DNA of 64,000 nucleotides from Kingdonia uniflora (lineage: Eukaryota > Streptophyta > Magnoliopsida > Ranunculales > Circaeasteraceae). Positions 35,995-46,780 of the stretch are shown here, piece by piece (position 1 is the stretch's first letter; the number at the start of each line of letters is the position of its first letter). Location: NCBI GenBank assembly GCA_014058105.1, contig JACGCM010002568.1:2232001-2296000 (forward strand). The letters are read 5' to 3'. Position numbers and translations under genes: made by a program. The notes under the pieces were generated by a model. The model was given only the letters and a program-made list of their open reading frames with translations, was not told where the DNA came from and did no database searches.

Positions 35995-37110
35995 GTGCCT
36001 AGGGATGAGCCAATACCCATTACTATTGAGGAGGAGGTCGGTACGAGTAAACCAGATGTAGTAGGCAATCATAAACCTTTTAAGAAATCTAAGGAGCTGC
36101 CTACCTCATCCATTTTTGTACCAACGACACATTTTGAGTTAAAGGTGCCTTATCCGCAATGCCTTCTTTTGGCTATTAAAGGGATTCAATTTGATAAGAT
36201 ATTGGATATATTTAAGCAAGTACATATAAATATTCCAGTACTCGGTGCCATCATGCTTATCCCTGCATATGCCAAATTCCTTAAGGATGTGTGCTCTAGG
36301 AAAAGGAAAATCAATGTGCATAGGAAAGTCTTTTTGACTGGGACATTAACCCTACCTAAGCTTCGAGATCCAGGAAGCCCAACCATCCCTTATAAAATTG
36401 GAGATCACAAAGTGGATAGGGCGTTACTCGACTTAGGGATTAGTGTGAATGTCTTACCTTACTTGGTCTATCATAGATTAGGACTTGGAGAACTCGAACC
36501 TACTCGAATGACACTTCAATTGGCAGATAGGTCAATACAATACCCACGTGGTATCCTTGAGGATATTTTCATCAAGGTTGATACTCTTATTTTTCCTGTG
36601 GACATTGTTATTTTGGACACTGAGGATGTTACGAATCCTGGCTGTGAGATCCCCGTCATATTGGGCCACCCTTTCCTTGCAACTGCACATCCCATTATTA
36701 ATTTCTTTAATAGGGTCTTACAACTATTAATGCGCGACATGATAAACAAGCTCAATGATTTTAAAAATAATACTCAAGTCCCTCATTCTGATGGTATGGC
36801 TGAGCAGAATATGATTGAATCCCTTGTTTACAACTCGTTCCCTAAATCATTTTCTGAGGACCCCTTTAAATCATGTCATGTAAACTTTGGTGAAGACTTT
36901 GATAAAAATTCAATTGTTGAAGAGCTTAATGCTCTACTTGACTCTATACCTGTCTTTACCAGGGCCAAATGCATACCTCATGTTGAACCTATGGAACCGT
37001 CTACTACTTTTTCTATTCCATCCATTGGCAATATACCCAAGTTAGACCACAAGCCATTACCTAACACTTTGAAGTATGCTTTCCTAGGTGATTCTAAAAT
37101 CTGCCTCTAA
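35995..37110 (+). pseudogene. Protease region of element D Gag-Pol
   Basis: A 371-codon open frame, the longest in the window. Residues about 145-235 are the Athila retropepsin: RALLDLGISVNVLP with catalytic Asp in DLG, then LGLGELEPTRMTLQLADRS and PGCEIPVILGHPFLATA. The family usually has DLGAS, so DLGIS is a mild change and the active Asp remains. Upstream residues 1-100 are the Gag-protease linker, including PYPQCLLLAIK. Downstream is the acidic linker to RT ending PLPNTLKYAFLGD. The frame ends where RT should continue. It is not a separate gene. Confidence 0.82.
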
Positions 37111-38078
37111 TCATAGCTTCCAATCTAAATGTTGACCAGGAAAGCAGATTGTTAGGTGTCCTGGAATGATACAAATTAGCCCTTGGGTGGGACAGAAGAC
37201 TTGAAGGGGATTAGCCCAACCATTTGCATGCATCGCATCAATCTCGAGGAAGGTGCTAAAAATTCTAACGAGATACAACGGTGGTTGAATCCCACCATGA
37301 TGGAGGCGGTGAAGAAGGAAGTTATCAAACTTTTAGACTTAGGTATCATATATCCCATTTTGGATAGTAAGTGGGTAAGCCCCATTCAGGTTGTACCTAA
37401 AAAATAAAGGATTACTGTAGTTGAGAATGAGAATAATGACCTAATCCCCACCTACATGACCACCAGATGGCATGTATGTATCAACTATAGGAAATTGAAC
37501 ACGGTTATATCAAAAGATCATTTTCCTCTTCCATTCATTGATCAAATGCATGAACACTTGGCTAAAAAAAATTATTACTTTTTTCTTCACGGTTTTTCTG
37601 GATACAATCAGATCACCATTACCCCAGAAGATCATGAGAAGACAACTTTTAGGTGTCCCTACAGGACATATGCTTATCGCCGTATGCCATTTGGGTTGTG
37701 CAATGCATCTGTTATATTCTAGCGTTGTATGATCAAGATCTTTTCTGATATGGTTGATAAGTTTCTTGAAATCTTAATGGATGACTTTTCAGTGTATGGA
37801 TTGTCTTTTGACGAATGTTTACACCATTTAGAGCTCGTACTAGAACGATGTACACAAAATAATTTGGTGTTAAACTAGGAAAAGTGTCACTTCATGGTGC
37901 CACAAGAGATAGTTCTTTGATATATCATCTCCAACAAAGGGATTGAAGTTGATAAGGCCAAAATTGACATTATTTATTTTTTACCTCCACCTCGGACGGT
38001 TAAGGCCATTTGATTATTTTTGGGCCATGCTGGGTTTTATCGCCGTTTTATCAAAGATTTTAGTAAAAATTTCTGCCC
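37111..38078 (+). pseudogene. Reverse transcriptase of element D
   Basis: RT blocks in order: EVIKLLDLGIIYPILDSKWVSP (37318-37383), VCINYRKLNTVISKDHFPLPF (37474-37536), GYNQITITPEDHEKTTF (37600-37650), YRRMPFGLCNAS (37675-37710), and the catalytic LMDDFSVYG (37778-37803) with both aspartates present. The connection reads [15 protein letters not shown] near 38023-38067. Stops occur at 37405, 37720, 37876 and 37918, among others. Homology is clear over the whole domain. Confidence 0.85.
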
Positions 38079-38585
38079 TTGTGGAATTTACTTGATAAGG
38101 GCACTGATTTCAAATTTGATAATTCATGTTTAGGAGCTTTTGAGAAGCTTAAATTTTTATTAACTTCAGCCCCTGTCATCCAGCCTCCTAATTCAAAATT
38201 TCCCTTAGAGCTCATGTGTGACGCTTCAGATTATGCAGTCGGAGCAGTTTTAAGGCAAAGAGTAGATAATAAACCTCATGTTCTTTACTATACTAGTCGC
38301 ACGCTCAATGATGCACAGTTAAATTACTCCACCACGGAGAATGAGTTATTAGCCATTGTATTTACCTTAGAGAAATTTCGTTCATACCTTATTGGATCCA
38401 AAATCATTGTTTACACTGACCATGCGGCCTTAAAGTATTTACTATCAAAGAAAGATGCTAAGCCTCAGTTAATCAGATAGATTCTTTTGTTACAAGAACT
38501 TGATATCAAAATTCGTGATAAGAAAGGTATTGAGAATGTGGTTGCGGATCATTTATCTCAAATTCTTACTGAAGGTGATGATGAT
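38079..38585 (+). pseudogene. RNase H of element D
   Basis: A 133-codon open frame covers most of the domain. The catalytic residues are visible: Asp in MCDASD, Glu in [11 protein letters not shown], Asp in [11 protein letters not shown], and Asp in VVADHLSQI after one stop (38478-38480). All four acidic positions are intact, so this is one of the better preserved domains in the window. The integrase should start after the VADHLS block, but the sequence is cut there. Confidence 0.85.
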
Positions 38586-38599
38586 TTTCTCAAATTCTC

Positions 38600-38871
38600 G
38601 CGATAAGTCGATTGTTCACAAAACTTTTGAGCCTAATCAAAAAGTGTTATTCTACAATTCACAGCTGCATATATTCCTTGGGAAATTACGCTCTCATTGG
38701 TATGGCCCTTTTGTAGTTAAAACTGTTTATCCTCATGGAGCCGTAGAGGTAGAGGTTCCTTATGACGGCAATACTTTCAAGGTCAACAGACAACGTTTAA
38801 AACCGTATTTAGAATCTGGTACATCCGATGAAGAGATAACTTTTCTAGTTGACCCATATTATCAGAATTGA
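38600..38871 (+). pseudogene. C-terminal remnant of element D integrase
   Basis: The stretch FEPNQKVLFYNSQLHIF, HWYGPFVVKTVYPHGAVEVE and NTFKVNRQRLKPYLE is the end of Athila integrase. Between RNase H and this remnant there are only about 20-40 bases, where the family has the HHCC zinc finger and the DDE core. This is therefore an internal deletion of the catalytic part, with its breakpoint near 38585-38615. The open frame at 38500-38871 is a chance fusion across the breakpoint, not a designed protein. Confidence 0.82.
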
Positions 38872-40283
38872 TCACGTATGCCCCTTACATGCCTTATCCC
38901 TATATTTAAGTTTGGGGGTCATTCGTCTGGCTGAAGACAATAAAAGTTAGCACTTCTGGGGAGGTAACCCAAGTTATATTCAGGTGAGAAGTTCCAACTT
39001 TTATTTCCCATTCCATGAATTAAGTTTTGTTTACAAACATTTGAGGGCAATGTTTTATTTAAGTTTGGGGGCAGAAAAACTACATCTTTTATATAATTTT
39101 TGATGAAAAGAGAAAGAATAAATTTTTGGCAATTTATAATTTATTTTTTATAAATTTCCAGTACTATGACTAGTTTCATTTAGGCAAAAGGATTTGCTGA
39201 TTGGAAAGCCCAAAAAATATTGATATTTTACCAAGTGTACACCAGAGTATTTATTTATCATGTTCTTAAACTTGATATACTACTGTGTGATTAGCAAAAA
39301 ACTCAAATTATTCTTGGTATATTTTTAAAACTTACACTTCGCTATAGTTATACTACCAATACCTTCAACAAAATTTTAGAATATAGAAAATTTAGCATTT
39401 ATGTATTGAATAATTCTCTCCAAGGGAGACAACTGCCTAAGAATAAGTTCATTCTTGAAAGTATAAAAGAAATGCCAAACTTGCTCTAAAACTTTCACGT
39501 TGCAAGGCATACTCGCATGATTAAGAACTGAAAGATGAAAAATTATCACTAATCTCAAGTATGACTATGAACTATGTGAAGGGAGAAAGAAAAGTATTAC
39601 TTGTGTGAATCCTGGGTCTAGGTAAAGAAGGGGCTCCAAACCCTAGCAACCTTAGCAAACTGGCGGGGATTGTCGACTAAAACTCTTTGTTATGGAGGCT
39701 TCACTTAGAAACCATGTATGAAAAGAAAAAAAAAGGCTTATAAAAAATAAAAATAAATAATACCATGAAGAAGAATTAACTGAGGCACTTGTCGAACTAA
39801 CCGATGAATTTATTCATATAAATACTCGACTACCAAACACTAACTCAACTATTTTATACAATGTATTATGTTGTAACACCATATTCACTGCACTGAGATA
39901 TAACAAAGGAAAATATTTGAATCTCTTTCTGAGCATGAGGTAGTATTTCAAGTTTTGGATTTTGAAAATGATATTTTTATGGTACACTTGGGAAATATTT
40001 AGTTTTAAGGAATTTTCTGTCATAATATTTTCTTGTTATAACAAAATAAGAATAAGTTGACAGGAAATAAGTTATTTATAATCTAGAATTGCCAAAGTAT
40101 CATTTTTAATTTTTGTGTGCATAATCAATGTAAACCCTCACGAGACAACACTCGTCCACAAGGTGAACCTGGGGGTTTAACGGCTTGTTGCATACGCTCA
40201 ATGCAGCCGCTTGACATGTGAAAATGATATTTTGTTTATTTTTGCTCGAGGACTATAAAAATATAATTTCGGGGGTATTTCAT
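38872..40283 (+). other. 3' non-coding block of element D
   Basis: It holds two G-rich TTTAAGTTTGGGGG tracts (38908-38923 and 39058-39073), a GGGGAGGTAACCCA motif (38958-38971), and the terminal polypurine tract TTTCGGGGGTATTT (40267-40280). A related block is in C at 45420-46780. Env-like coding is not visible. Confidence 0.65.
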
Positions 40284-41404
40284 TGACACTTAATATTTAA
40301 GTGTACAACTCCCAAATTTATATCGATCTAGTCATTTATTAAATAAATGTGACACTAATAGTATTTTTTCTTGTATTTACATAAATCGGTCACATGATAA
40401 ACATGTTGTACATTTTTCTGGTTTTCAACAAAAAATATGGGTGATGCACTTTAACAATGATTCTCATTTGAAGTTTTCAGCCAAAGTCCTATGGAAGCCT
40501 ATTGAAGAGAATTAAATGTAAATATTATTCTCATGAGTTGTAATATCTATGCATGATTTAAAGCATTGTTTAGGGGATTTTACATTAATGGTGATATTTT
40601 ATAACCCTTCCTATACTCTATAAATAGGAGGGGAATCTCACCCATGAAAGATCATCTTGGAGAGTGTAATATCAAAGTTTATAGAAATAAAGGTTATTTT
40701 TTCTCTCTTTTTCTTGTCTTTTACTTTTATCGTAGTAATAGTAGTATGGCAATGATTAAAGGGATGAGTAGCTAATCCTCTTAGCCAAGGCTAGAGGAAG
40801 CTCGACCCAATATAGCCTTAGTATGGATTGTATAGCTTAGTTAAAGTAATTACTTTCTCTTTATCCTGAAATATTGCATATTTGTATTCCTTCGTCCTAT
40901 GCTTAACCATAGCAAGGATTAATTAGGAGGAGTAATGAATCTACGTAACCATATTGTTTGACCATAATATGATATCTTAGAAACATGGAGAAGAGAACAT
41001 AATCCATACTTATAACCGGACCATGGTTGTGTAAGTTGGTTTATGGGTAGTTCCTAATCACTAAATCTCTTTTATCTTTTGATGTATTGCATATTCCTGA
41101 CCAAGGATATGCGATACGGGAACTCGTAATTTACTTAAATTATTTATGCTGTATTACGGCTACAAAGGGTAGAGTAGAATCTAAACCTTGGTTTTCACTC
41201 CGACTCATAAAATTCATATTTTTTAGCATTTCTCTTTTCTTTACTTGCAAACCAACAAAACGATCACGCTGTTATTGGATAAAATTATTAGCATGATATA
41301 ATTCGTACCACAAGTCTCTTGGGATACGATGCCGCTTACATTTGTACTTAGTGGTACACCGTGCGCTTGCAGGTCTTTCAAGACATTGGTTTTATAATCA
41401 ATTA
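40284..41404 (+). repeat. 3' LTR of element D
   Basis: It starts TGACACTTAATATTTAA and ends ATAATCAATTA (CA eroded), 1121 bases, and aligns with 32498-33610 throughout. TATA box at 40618-40626. Confidence 0.85.
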
Positions 41405-41700
41405 CCACCCAGGCCATCTTTAAAAGATACCCTTTCTCTATTCATGCAACGATCAACGAAAAGTCAAAAACAAGCTTTATAATTTTAACAACGTATGCAA
41501 TTTCAGCAACAGACATCGCTGAATCAAACTTCTTTGACTCAATCTATCTCTAGGTTAGAAACTCAGATAAGTTTATTAGTAGCCATGATGAATGAACAAA
41601 AATATCCGGCCAACATTCTCGAAAGGCAGTTCGAAGTAAATTCCAGTTCAAGTCTATAAAATATTGAACTAGAGAAAAGTCATGAATTTTTTCCCTGTGG
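41405..41700 (+). pseudogene. gag fragment of element C, right of the element D insertion
   Basis: The sequence PPRPSLKDTLSLFMQ, then MQFQQQTSLNQTS and ISRLETQI, matches the gag tail of D at 35700-35835 and continues the fragment at 32431-32497. It decays into stops after about 41660. Confidence 0.75.
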
Positions 41701-41763
41701 TATAAATGGATGTACTATTATTAGATAGATTTATAACATAACCATGTTGAGGTCGATGTTTCT

Positions 41764-42926
41764 ATGTCCCAAGAAGCGGCTAACATGTTCAATAAAATTC
41801 ATTCTCAATCACCTCCTAATTTAGCCCTAAAAATTCAACCACCAATGTCATTGTCCATCCCTTCACCGATAGAGCCCCACAAATTCGAAATTTATATTAC
41901 ATTACACAATGGTGTTCTTCGTATAGAGAAGTTTTTCATTGTCTCAAAAATAAAGAGTGGCTGAGATTTTGTTTTTTGGTGGAGATTGGGTAAATGAACG
42001 AGATGAATGGACCAGGTCTATTTAAATCATGGTACAATAACGGTACATTAGATAAAATATATAAAAAGGGTATTTTAGTCTTAGGGCATCTCTATTTTAC
42101 ATCACCTAAGCCTGACTCTCTTTCTCCCATCACGTCTCTCTTTTCCAAAGTCGTGTCTCTCTCCCAACAACTAGATTCAGAGCTCTTCGCTCCTCATTTT
42201 TGATCTCAGGGTCTGATTTGAGTTTTTTGATGTTATAGAGAGAGTAACCCCAACAACAATGAGGATCTTATTGAGAGGGCTCCAGGGCTCAATTTGATGA
42301 AGAACTTAAAGCTACTTCAAAATCTAGTAATCTAACACAAAGACACTCTACATTTACGAATCAACTGAGAATGGAAGATACAGGGTTCGGAGTTTCAAAT
42401 CTCTCGAATGATAAATTTGATAAATTGTATCTCACAGATGGCACAGGTAAACATGTGTCTGATTACAACCCCACTCTCAAGGATATGTCTAAAGCTCAGT
42501 CCATGCATGATCTCCTGGAAAAGAATAACGATGAATTCGGAGCTTACAACCAAAATAATCATGTCAAGAGAGGATTGTCCCCAGGAAGATCAAATTCCCT
42601 GTTAAAACCTGTAATTTTGATTCTTATGGTATAGAATGTAAGAACAAAGATAACCATAAGGGGTGGTGTTTGTTTAACTGTCATTTTAAACATAATCTCT
42701 CTTCTAATGAAGGAAACCCAAGCAACATTCAAGGAGGAGTTTTGGCAAGCAACAATCAATCTGAAGGAGAAGTTGGTTATGGTGAAAATAGTCCAGAGCA
42801 GAGATCATGCAATAGACTATAGATAAAGGGAAACTAGCTCCTGTCCTTGCTCTCCAAGTCACAAATTTCCTTGATATTGATGGTGATGAAGCCAAAAGAA
42901 ATAAAGTTAAACCAACCACAACACAA
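41764..42926 (+). other. Unassigned open frames in element C (41764-41964, 42371-42634)
   Basis: Two moderately long frames without recognised domains. The second begins MEDTGFGVSNLSNDKF. After a frame change near 42605 the reading CNFDSYGIECKNKDNHKGWC has spaced cysteines but fits no family I know. A TATA-like TATATAAAAAGGG at 42056-42068 and a CT-rich stretch at 42112-42165 look like a plant promoter and leader, so this part may also be captured host DNA. Function unknown. Confidence 0.35.
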
Positions 42927-43920
42927 AGTAGGTATACCTAAGCTACACCCATTAAAAGTTGGGGAAAATTGTTTTAACATTCGACCCATTTCTGGGATTG
43001 ATTTGTTTGGGGATAATGGGGCTGAGTCTGTTAGTGTTGGTGAAGATGGAAGGTTGAATTTGGTTAGTTTGGGTGGTGATTCAAATGAGAGTTATCGGCA
43101 GGTTTTTAATAGTCAAGGATTGGTGAGTTACACTGCGATGAAATAGGCTTCCCCGACTGAGTTTGCGATTGGGAGATTAGGGGATAGTCTTCAATAGTGG
43201 AATTTACGAAAACCCGGTGGAGTTGTTTCTCAGTTCAAGGGGTTTTGGTAAGTAAAACTCACTTATTATAGACTGTTGTAATGATTTCATTATAATGCTT
43301 TGGGCATATAAATCCACCTCTAATGGTACTGAAATTGAAAAGATACAAAATTTGAACCACTAATACCATGTTTCAATGAAAAGATGCACTGCACTGTAGT
43401 TTGATGCTTGGGCAATCTTAGCTTTGACGTTTGGTGCAATAATGCTAACATATATAGCACTAGATATGAAGTAATATTGTGTGTTCTACACCTTGTACAT
43501 GAAAAATTCTATTAAACTATAATACATTAGGCGACCATAGGTCTTTCGGACTTTTGGTTCAATTCTTTCTAGCGTGTGTATTTCTCTTTTCTTACTTTGT
43601 AGAATCTAGCATACTAATATTGGTTCAGACAAGCTAAATCAAGAACTCAAATTACTTTCATGAACAAATTATCTGTAGAATCGGTTTTGTTTTTGTCATG
43701 GGTTTAACTCATTTGGTTATCTCCTTGACCTGTCATTTGACACCATAACTTCTTAAAAATCAACGCATATTTATGTTTAATATACGTTTGGATATGTGCA
43801 TTTTTTAGTTAATTTTTATAAGTAGACATCTAATAAAGATGATGTTGCAGGGCCCATGGAAATACCAATGGGATTGTACACTCGATTGATATTCACCCAT
43901 CTCAAAAGCATGTTTGTGTA
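42927..43920 (+). pseudogene. NUP43: Captured fragment of a NUP43-like nucleoporin gene
   Basis: The translation from about 42960 reads IRPISGIDLFGDNGAESVSVGED, GRLNLVSLGG, QGLVSYTAMK and KPGGVVSQFKGFW, the WD40 pattern of plant NUP43, a subunit of the Nup107-160 nuclear pore scaffold. A donor G^GTAAGT ends the exon at 43247 and TTGTTGCAG ends an intron at 43850. The next exon (43851-43920) gives NGIVHSIDIHPSQKHVCVV and stops at another donor, GTAAGA. Splicing keeps the frame across the intron (TG/G, Trp). Two Trp codons are now TAG (43144, 43195). Only a small part of the roughly 350-residue protein is present. Sense orientation matches the element. Confidence 0.78.
43248..43850 (+). other. 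Retained intron of the captured NUP43-like gene
   Basis: 603 bases, GTAAGT to TTGTTGCAG, AT-rich. Its presence shows that the fragment was acquired from genomic DNA or unspliced RNA. Confidence 0.65.
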
Positions 43921-44370
43921 GTAAGATATGTGCTTCTAAAATGTTATTTTTTGAACCGTACGTTTTGGCGGGAATCAAATGAAGTGCATATTTTAGTGAA
44001 ATCATATTAGAGTTGTAGGTTTTCATTTTAAAAGCTACGCACAAAATTTAGGTTTCAGTTAAAAAAATACATTTCTTTATATTCATTTGAATTGCAAAAA
44101 GGGGCATTTCAATGTCGTGTTTCAGGCTTCCAGTTATTATCGACCACTGAGTATGGGGGCAATTGAAAAATGTGATATTGAAATGTTAGGTTCTTTCTTG
44201 ACATTATACTTAATTTTAAAATATTTGACTCCCTACATAATTATGCCATCGAATGTGAACGAAAATATTTTTTATTGAATTTTAGCGCCGAATGCGCGAT
44301 AATGAGCATATTTTATAGCGCCGATGGCGCGTCAACGTATTTAGCGTGGTGAGCCAAGGGTAGTACTAGT
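43921..44370 (+). other. Probable intron remainder and GC-rich repeat in element C
   Basis: It starts at the second donor (GTAAGATATG). At 44286-44345 two imperfect copies of TAGCGCCGA(A)TG(G)CGCG stand out from AT-rich surroundings. No acceptor or further NUP43 exon was found. Confidence 0.45.
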
Positions 44371-44377
44371 TGATATC

Positions 44378-44929
44378 ATGAAAAAAAGTGAGTATTTATC
44401 CAAATTGTTAGACGATTTCTCAGATGATAAGGATGATGAAAATTTTCATGGACTTGTGAATTCAACATCGATCCTTGAGAAAATACGAGCTCCATCTTTA
44501 TCAAAACTAGTATCACCTTCTTTATCACTATTCCATGAATCCATACCTCCATTGTCTAAGCCTAATGGCGGTACCATGACCATAAATGATTTTGAGGACT
44601 TGTAAAGAAATAATTTTTGCTATATTTCTGTTAATGAATGTTTAAATTATTTTAAGGACCCGCATTATCCTAAGATCTGTGAAATGGTGCAATAATTGTC
44701 ATCTGAAGAAGAGTTTCAACTTGGCCATGTCCCTAGGCCAATGAATATCCACATCAATGGTCAAGATGAGTCTCTTGAGATAAGTTATGATTTTAGGCAC
44801 ACACAAATTAAATGGTTCTTGGAGCCGATTTTTCCCCGGTCCCCATATCCACAAATATGTCATATAGTTTTTCTTCTACTAAAAGAAAATATCTTTATGA
44901 AAAATTATAATTTTGGGGATGCCTCATGA
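44378..44929 (+). other. Unassigned open frames in element C
   Basis: Frames 44378-44605 and 44696-44929 read as one diverged protein with stops (KKSEYLSKLLDDFSDDKDD; later EEEFQLGHVPRPMNIHING). They might be a decayed Athila 3' ORF. I recognise no domain. Confidence 0.3.
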
Positions 44930-46780
44930 ACTTTCTTTATCAGAACCACCTATCACATTTTTTGGAATATCAATGATAACATGGCGGTTTTGAAAATTTT
45001 CAAAGAAAATATCTTTCCAAGAAAATCGAGTTTTGGATCTAATAAATTTTGGAGGACGAATACTTGTATGCCAATCTTATTATTTACTACAACACGTAGT
45101 AATCATATGATTGTATTAAAAATTCTAAAGGAAAATATGTTCCCTGGGTATGTGTTTGCTTTATCTTGGAGAAAATTAATTTTCTTGGTTTATCTAAAAT
45201 TTTTCGACTTGGAATCATAAAATGATAGGCAAAGTTTTTCGGAAAATCTTTTTCATAGAGAATTAGCTTTGAATACTCTATGGTTTTACGGAATATATCT
45301 ACCCAATTAGTGGCTAATATTGAGGATTACCATTCATGTATTATCTTGTTTTTGAAAGAGAATTTACAACACGGATAGTGCATCGCCTTCTTAACTTCAA
45401 GCCCTTCCAGTCATATTAAAAAATTAAGTTTAGGGGTACATATGTCAGGCTAAAGATGGTAAACTTTGCGCTTTTTGGGAGGCAACCCATGACACATACA
45501 GATGAGAAATTCCAATTTCTATCCTTCATTTTTTTTATGCTGACAAACATTGAGGGCAATGTTTTATTAAGTTAAGGAGTAGGAAACTATTTATTTAAAT
45601 GTTTTTTGAAGAAAAGTGAAATAATGTCCCTCTGACAATTTTTGATATATTTTTAACGAATTTTTAAACACTTAAACTGATTTTACATTGACATAATTAT
45701 GGATAAACCTTAATTTTGAAATTGTACCAAGTACACACAAAAATATTTTGGACTATCTTAAGCTAGATATACTATCTTTTTATTAGCGACTAATTCAAGT
45801 TAGCTTAGCATAATTTAAAAATGTGTACTTAACTATAGTTTTACAAGTAATATTTTCAATAGATTTTTGCTCAGTTAAAGGAAAATTAAGCATTTATGTT
45901 AGGAATAATTTGCTACATAGAAGACAATAGCCTAAAAATAAGTTTATTCCAAAGAATAAAAAAAATAGGCTAAATGTGCTCTAAAAACTTTTACGCTGCA
46001 AGGCTACTCATATGATTAAGAACTGAGAGAAGAAAAATTATCACCAATCTCGATTTTGACCATGAACTATGTGAATGGAGCACAAGAAAATGTTACTTGT
46101 GAAAATCTTGAGTCTAGGTCATGATGGGGCACCACATCCCCGTAACTTTAGCCAACTTGCAGGGATTATCGGCCGAAAACTCCTTATTATGGAGGCTTCA
46201 GTAAGAAACAATGTACTCAAAAAGAAAAGGTTTGCCAAAGAAAAGAAAAAGAAAAATGTAAAATTCTAGGAAGACGAATTGACTAAGGCACTTTTCGAAC
46301 TGACCTTTAAATTTTTTCTAGTAAGAACTAGACTACCAAAAATAGAGTAAATTATTCTTGACAGCGTATTAGGCGATAAAACTATTTTCACTGTACACTC
46401 AAATATATCAAAAGAAAAATACTTGAATCTCTTTCTAATCTTGAAGTAGTACCGCCAGTTTTGGATAAACTTAAAATATTATTTGGTATACAAGGGAGAA
46501 TAGTAAGTCTAAGGATTTTTCGATTGGTATATTTTTGTCACAACTGAGTAAGGATAAGTTCACAGAAAATGAGTCATGTGTCTTCCAGAATTATTTAAAA
46601 TGTTATTATTGACATTTGTAGATATAGTCACTGCAAACCCTCACGAGACAGCACTTGTCCATCGGGCTAAACCTAGGGGTTGAACTGCTTGTTGCATATG
46701 CTAAATGCAATCGTGCTCCCTACGAAGTGGCTATTATATTATATTATTCGGGATGAGCAAAATACAATTTTGGGGGTATT
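44930..46780 (+). other. 3' block of element C with polypurine tract
   Basis: Near 45424-45490, AAGTTTAGGGG and GGGAGGCAACCCATG repeat the 3' block of D. The polypurine tract TTTTGGGGGTATTT occupies about 46768-46780, next to the LTR. No coding seen. Confidence 0.65.

Larger units (their letters stand above)
32498..41404 (+). mobile_element. Element D: Athila-like element nested in C
   Basis: LTRs of 1113 and 1121 bases, a tRNA-Asp-type primer site, Athila-type gag, protease, RT and RNase H, and a typical Athila 3' block define it. The integrase zinc finger and core are deleted, leaving only the C-terminal part. It sits within the gag of C. I do not see an unambiguous target duplication (CTGAT left, CCACC right). 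Confidence 0.88.

Noticed and set aside
38500..38871. 123-codon frame in element D considered as a new protein
   Set aside because: It is a chance fusion across the integrase deletion. The first 35 or so codons are RNase H sequence read in the wrong frame.
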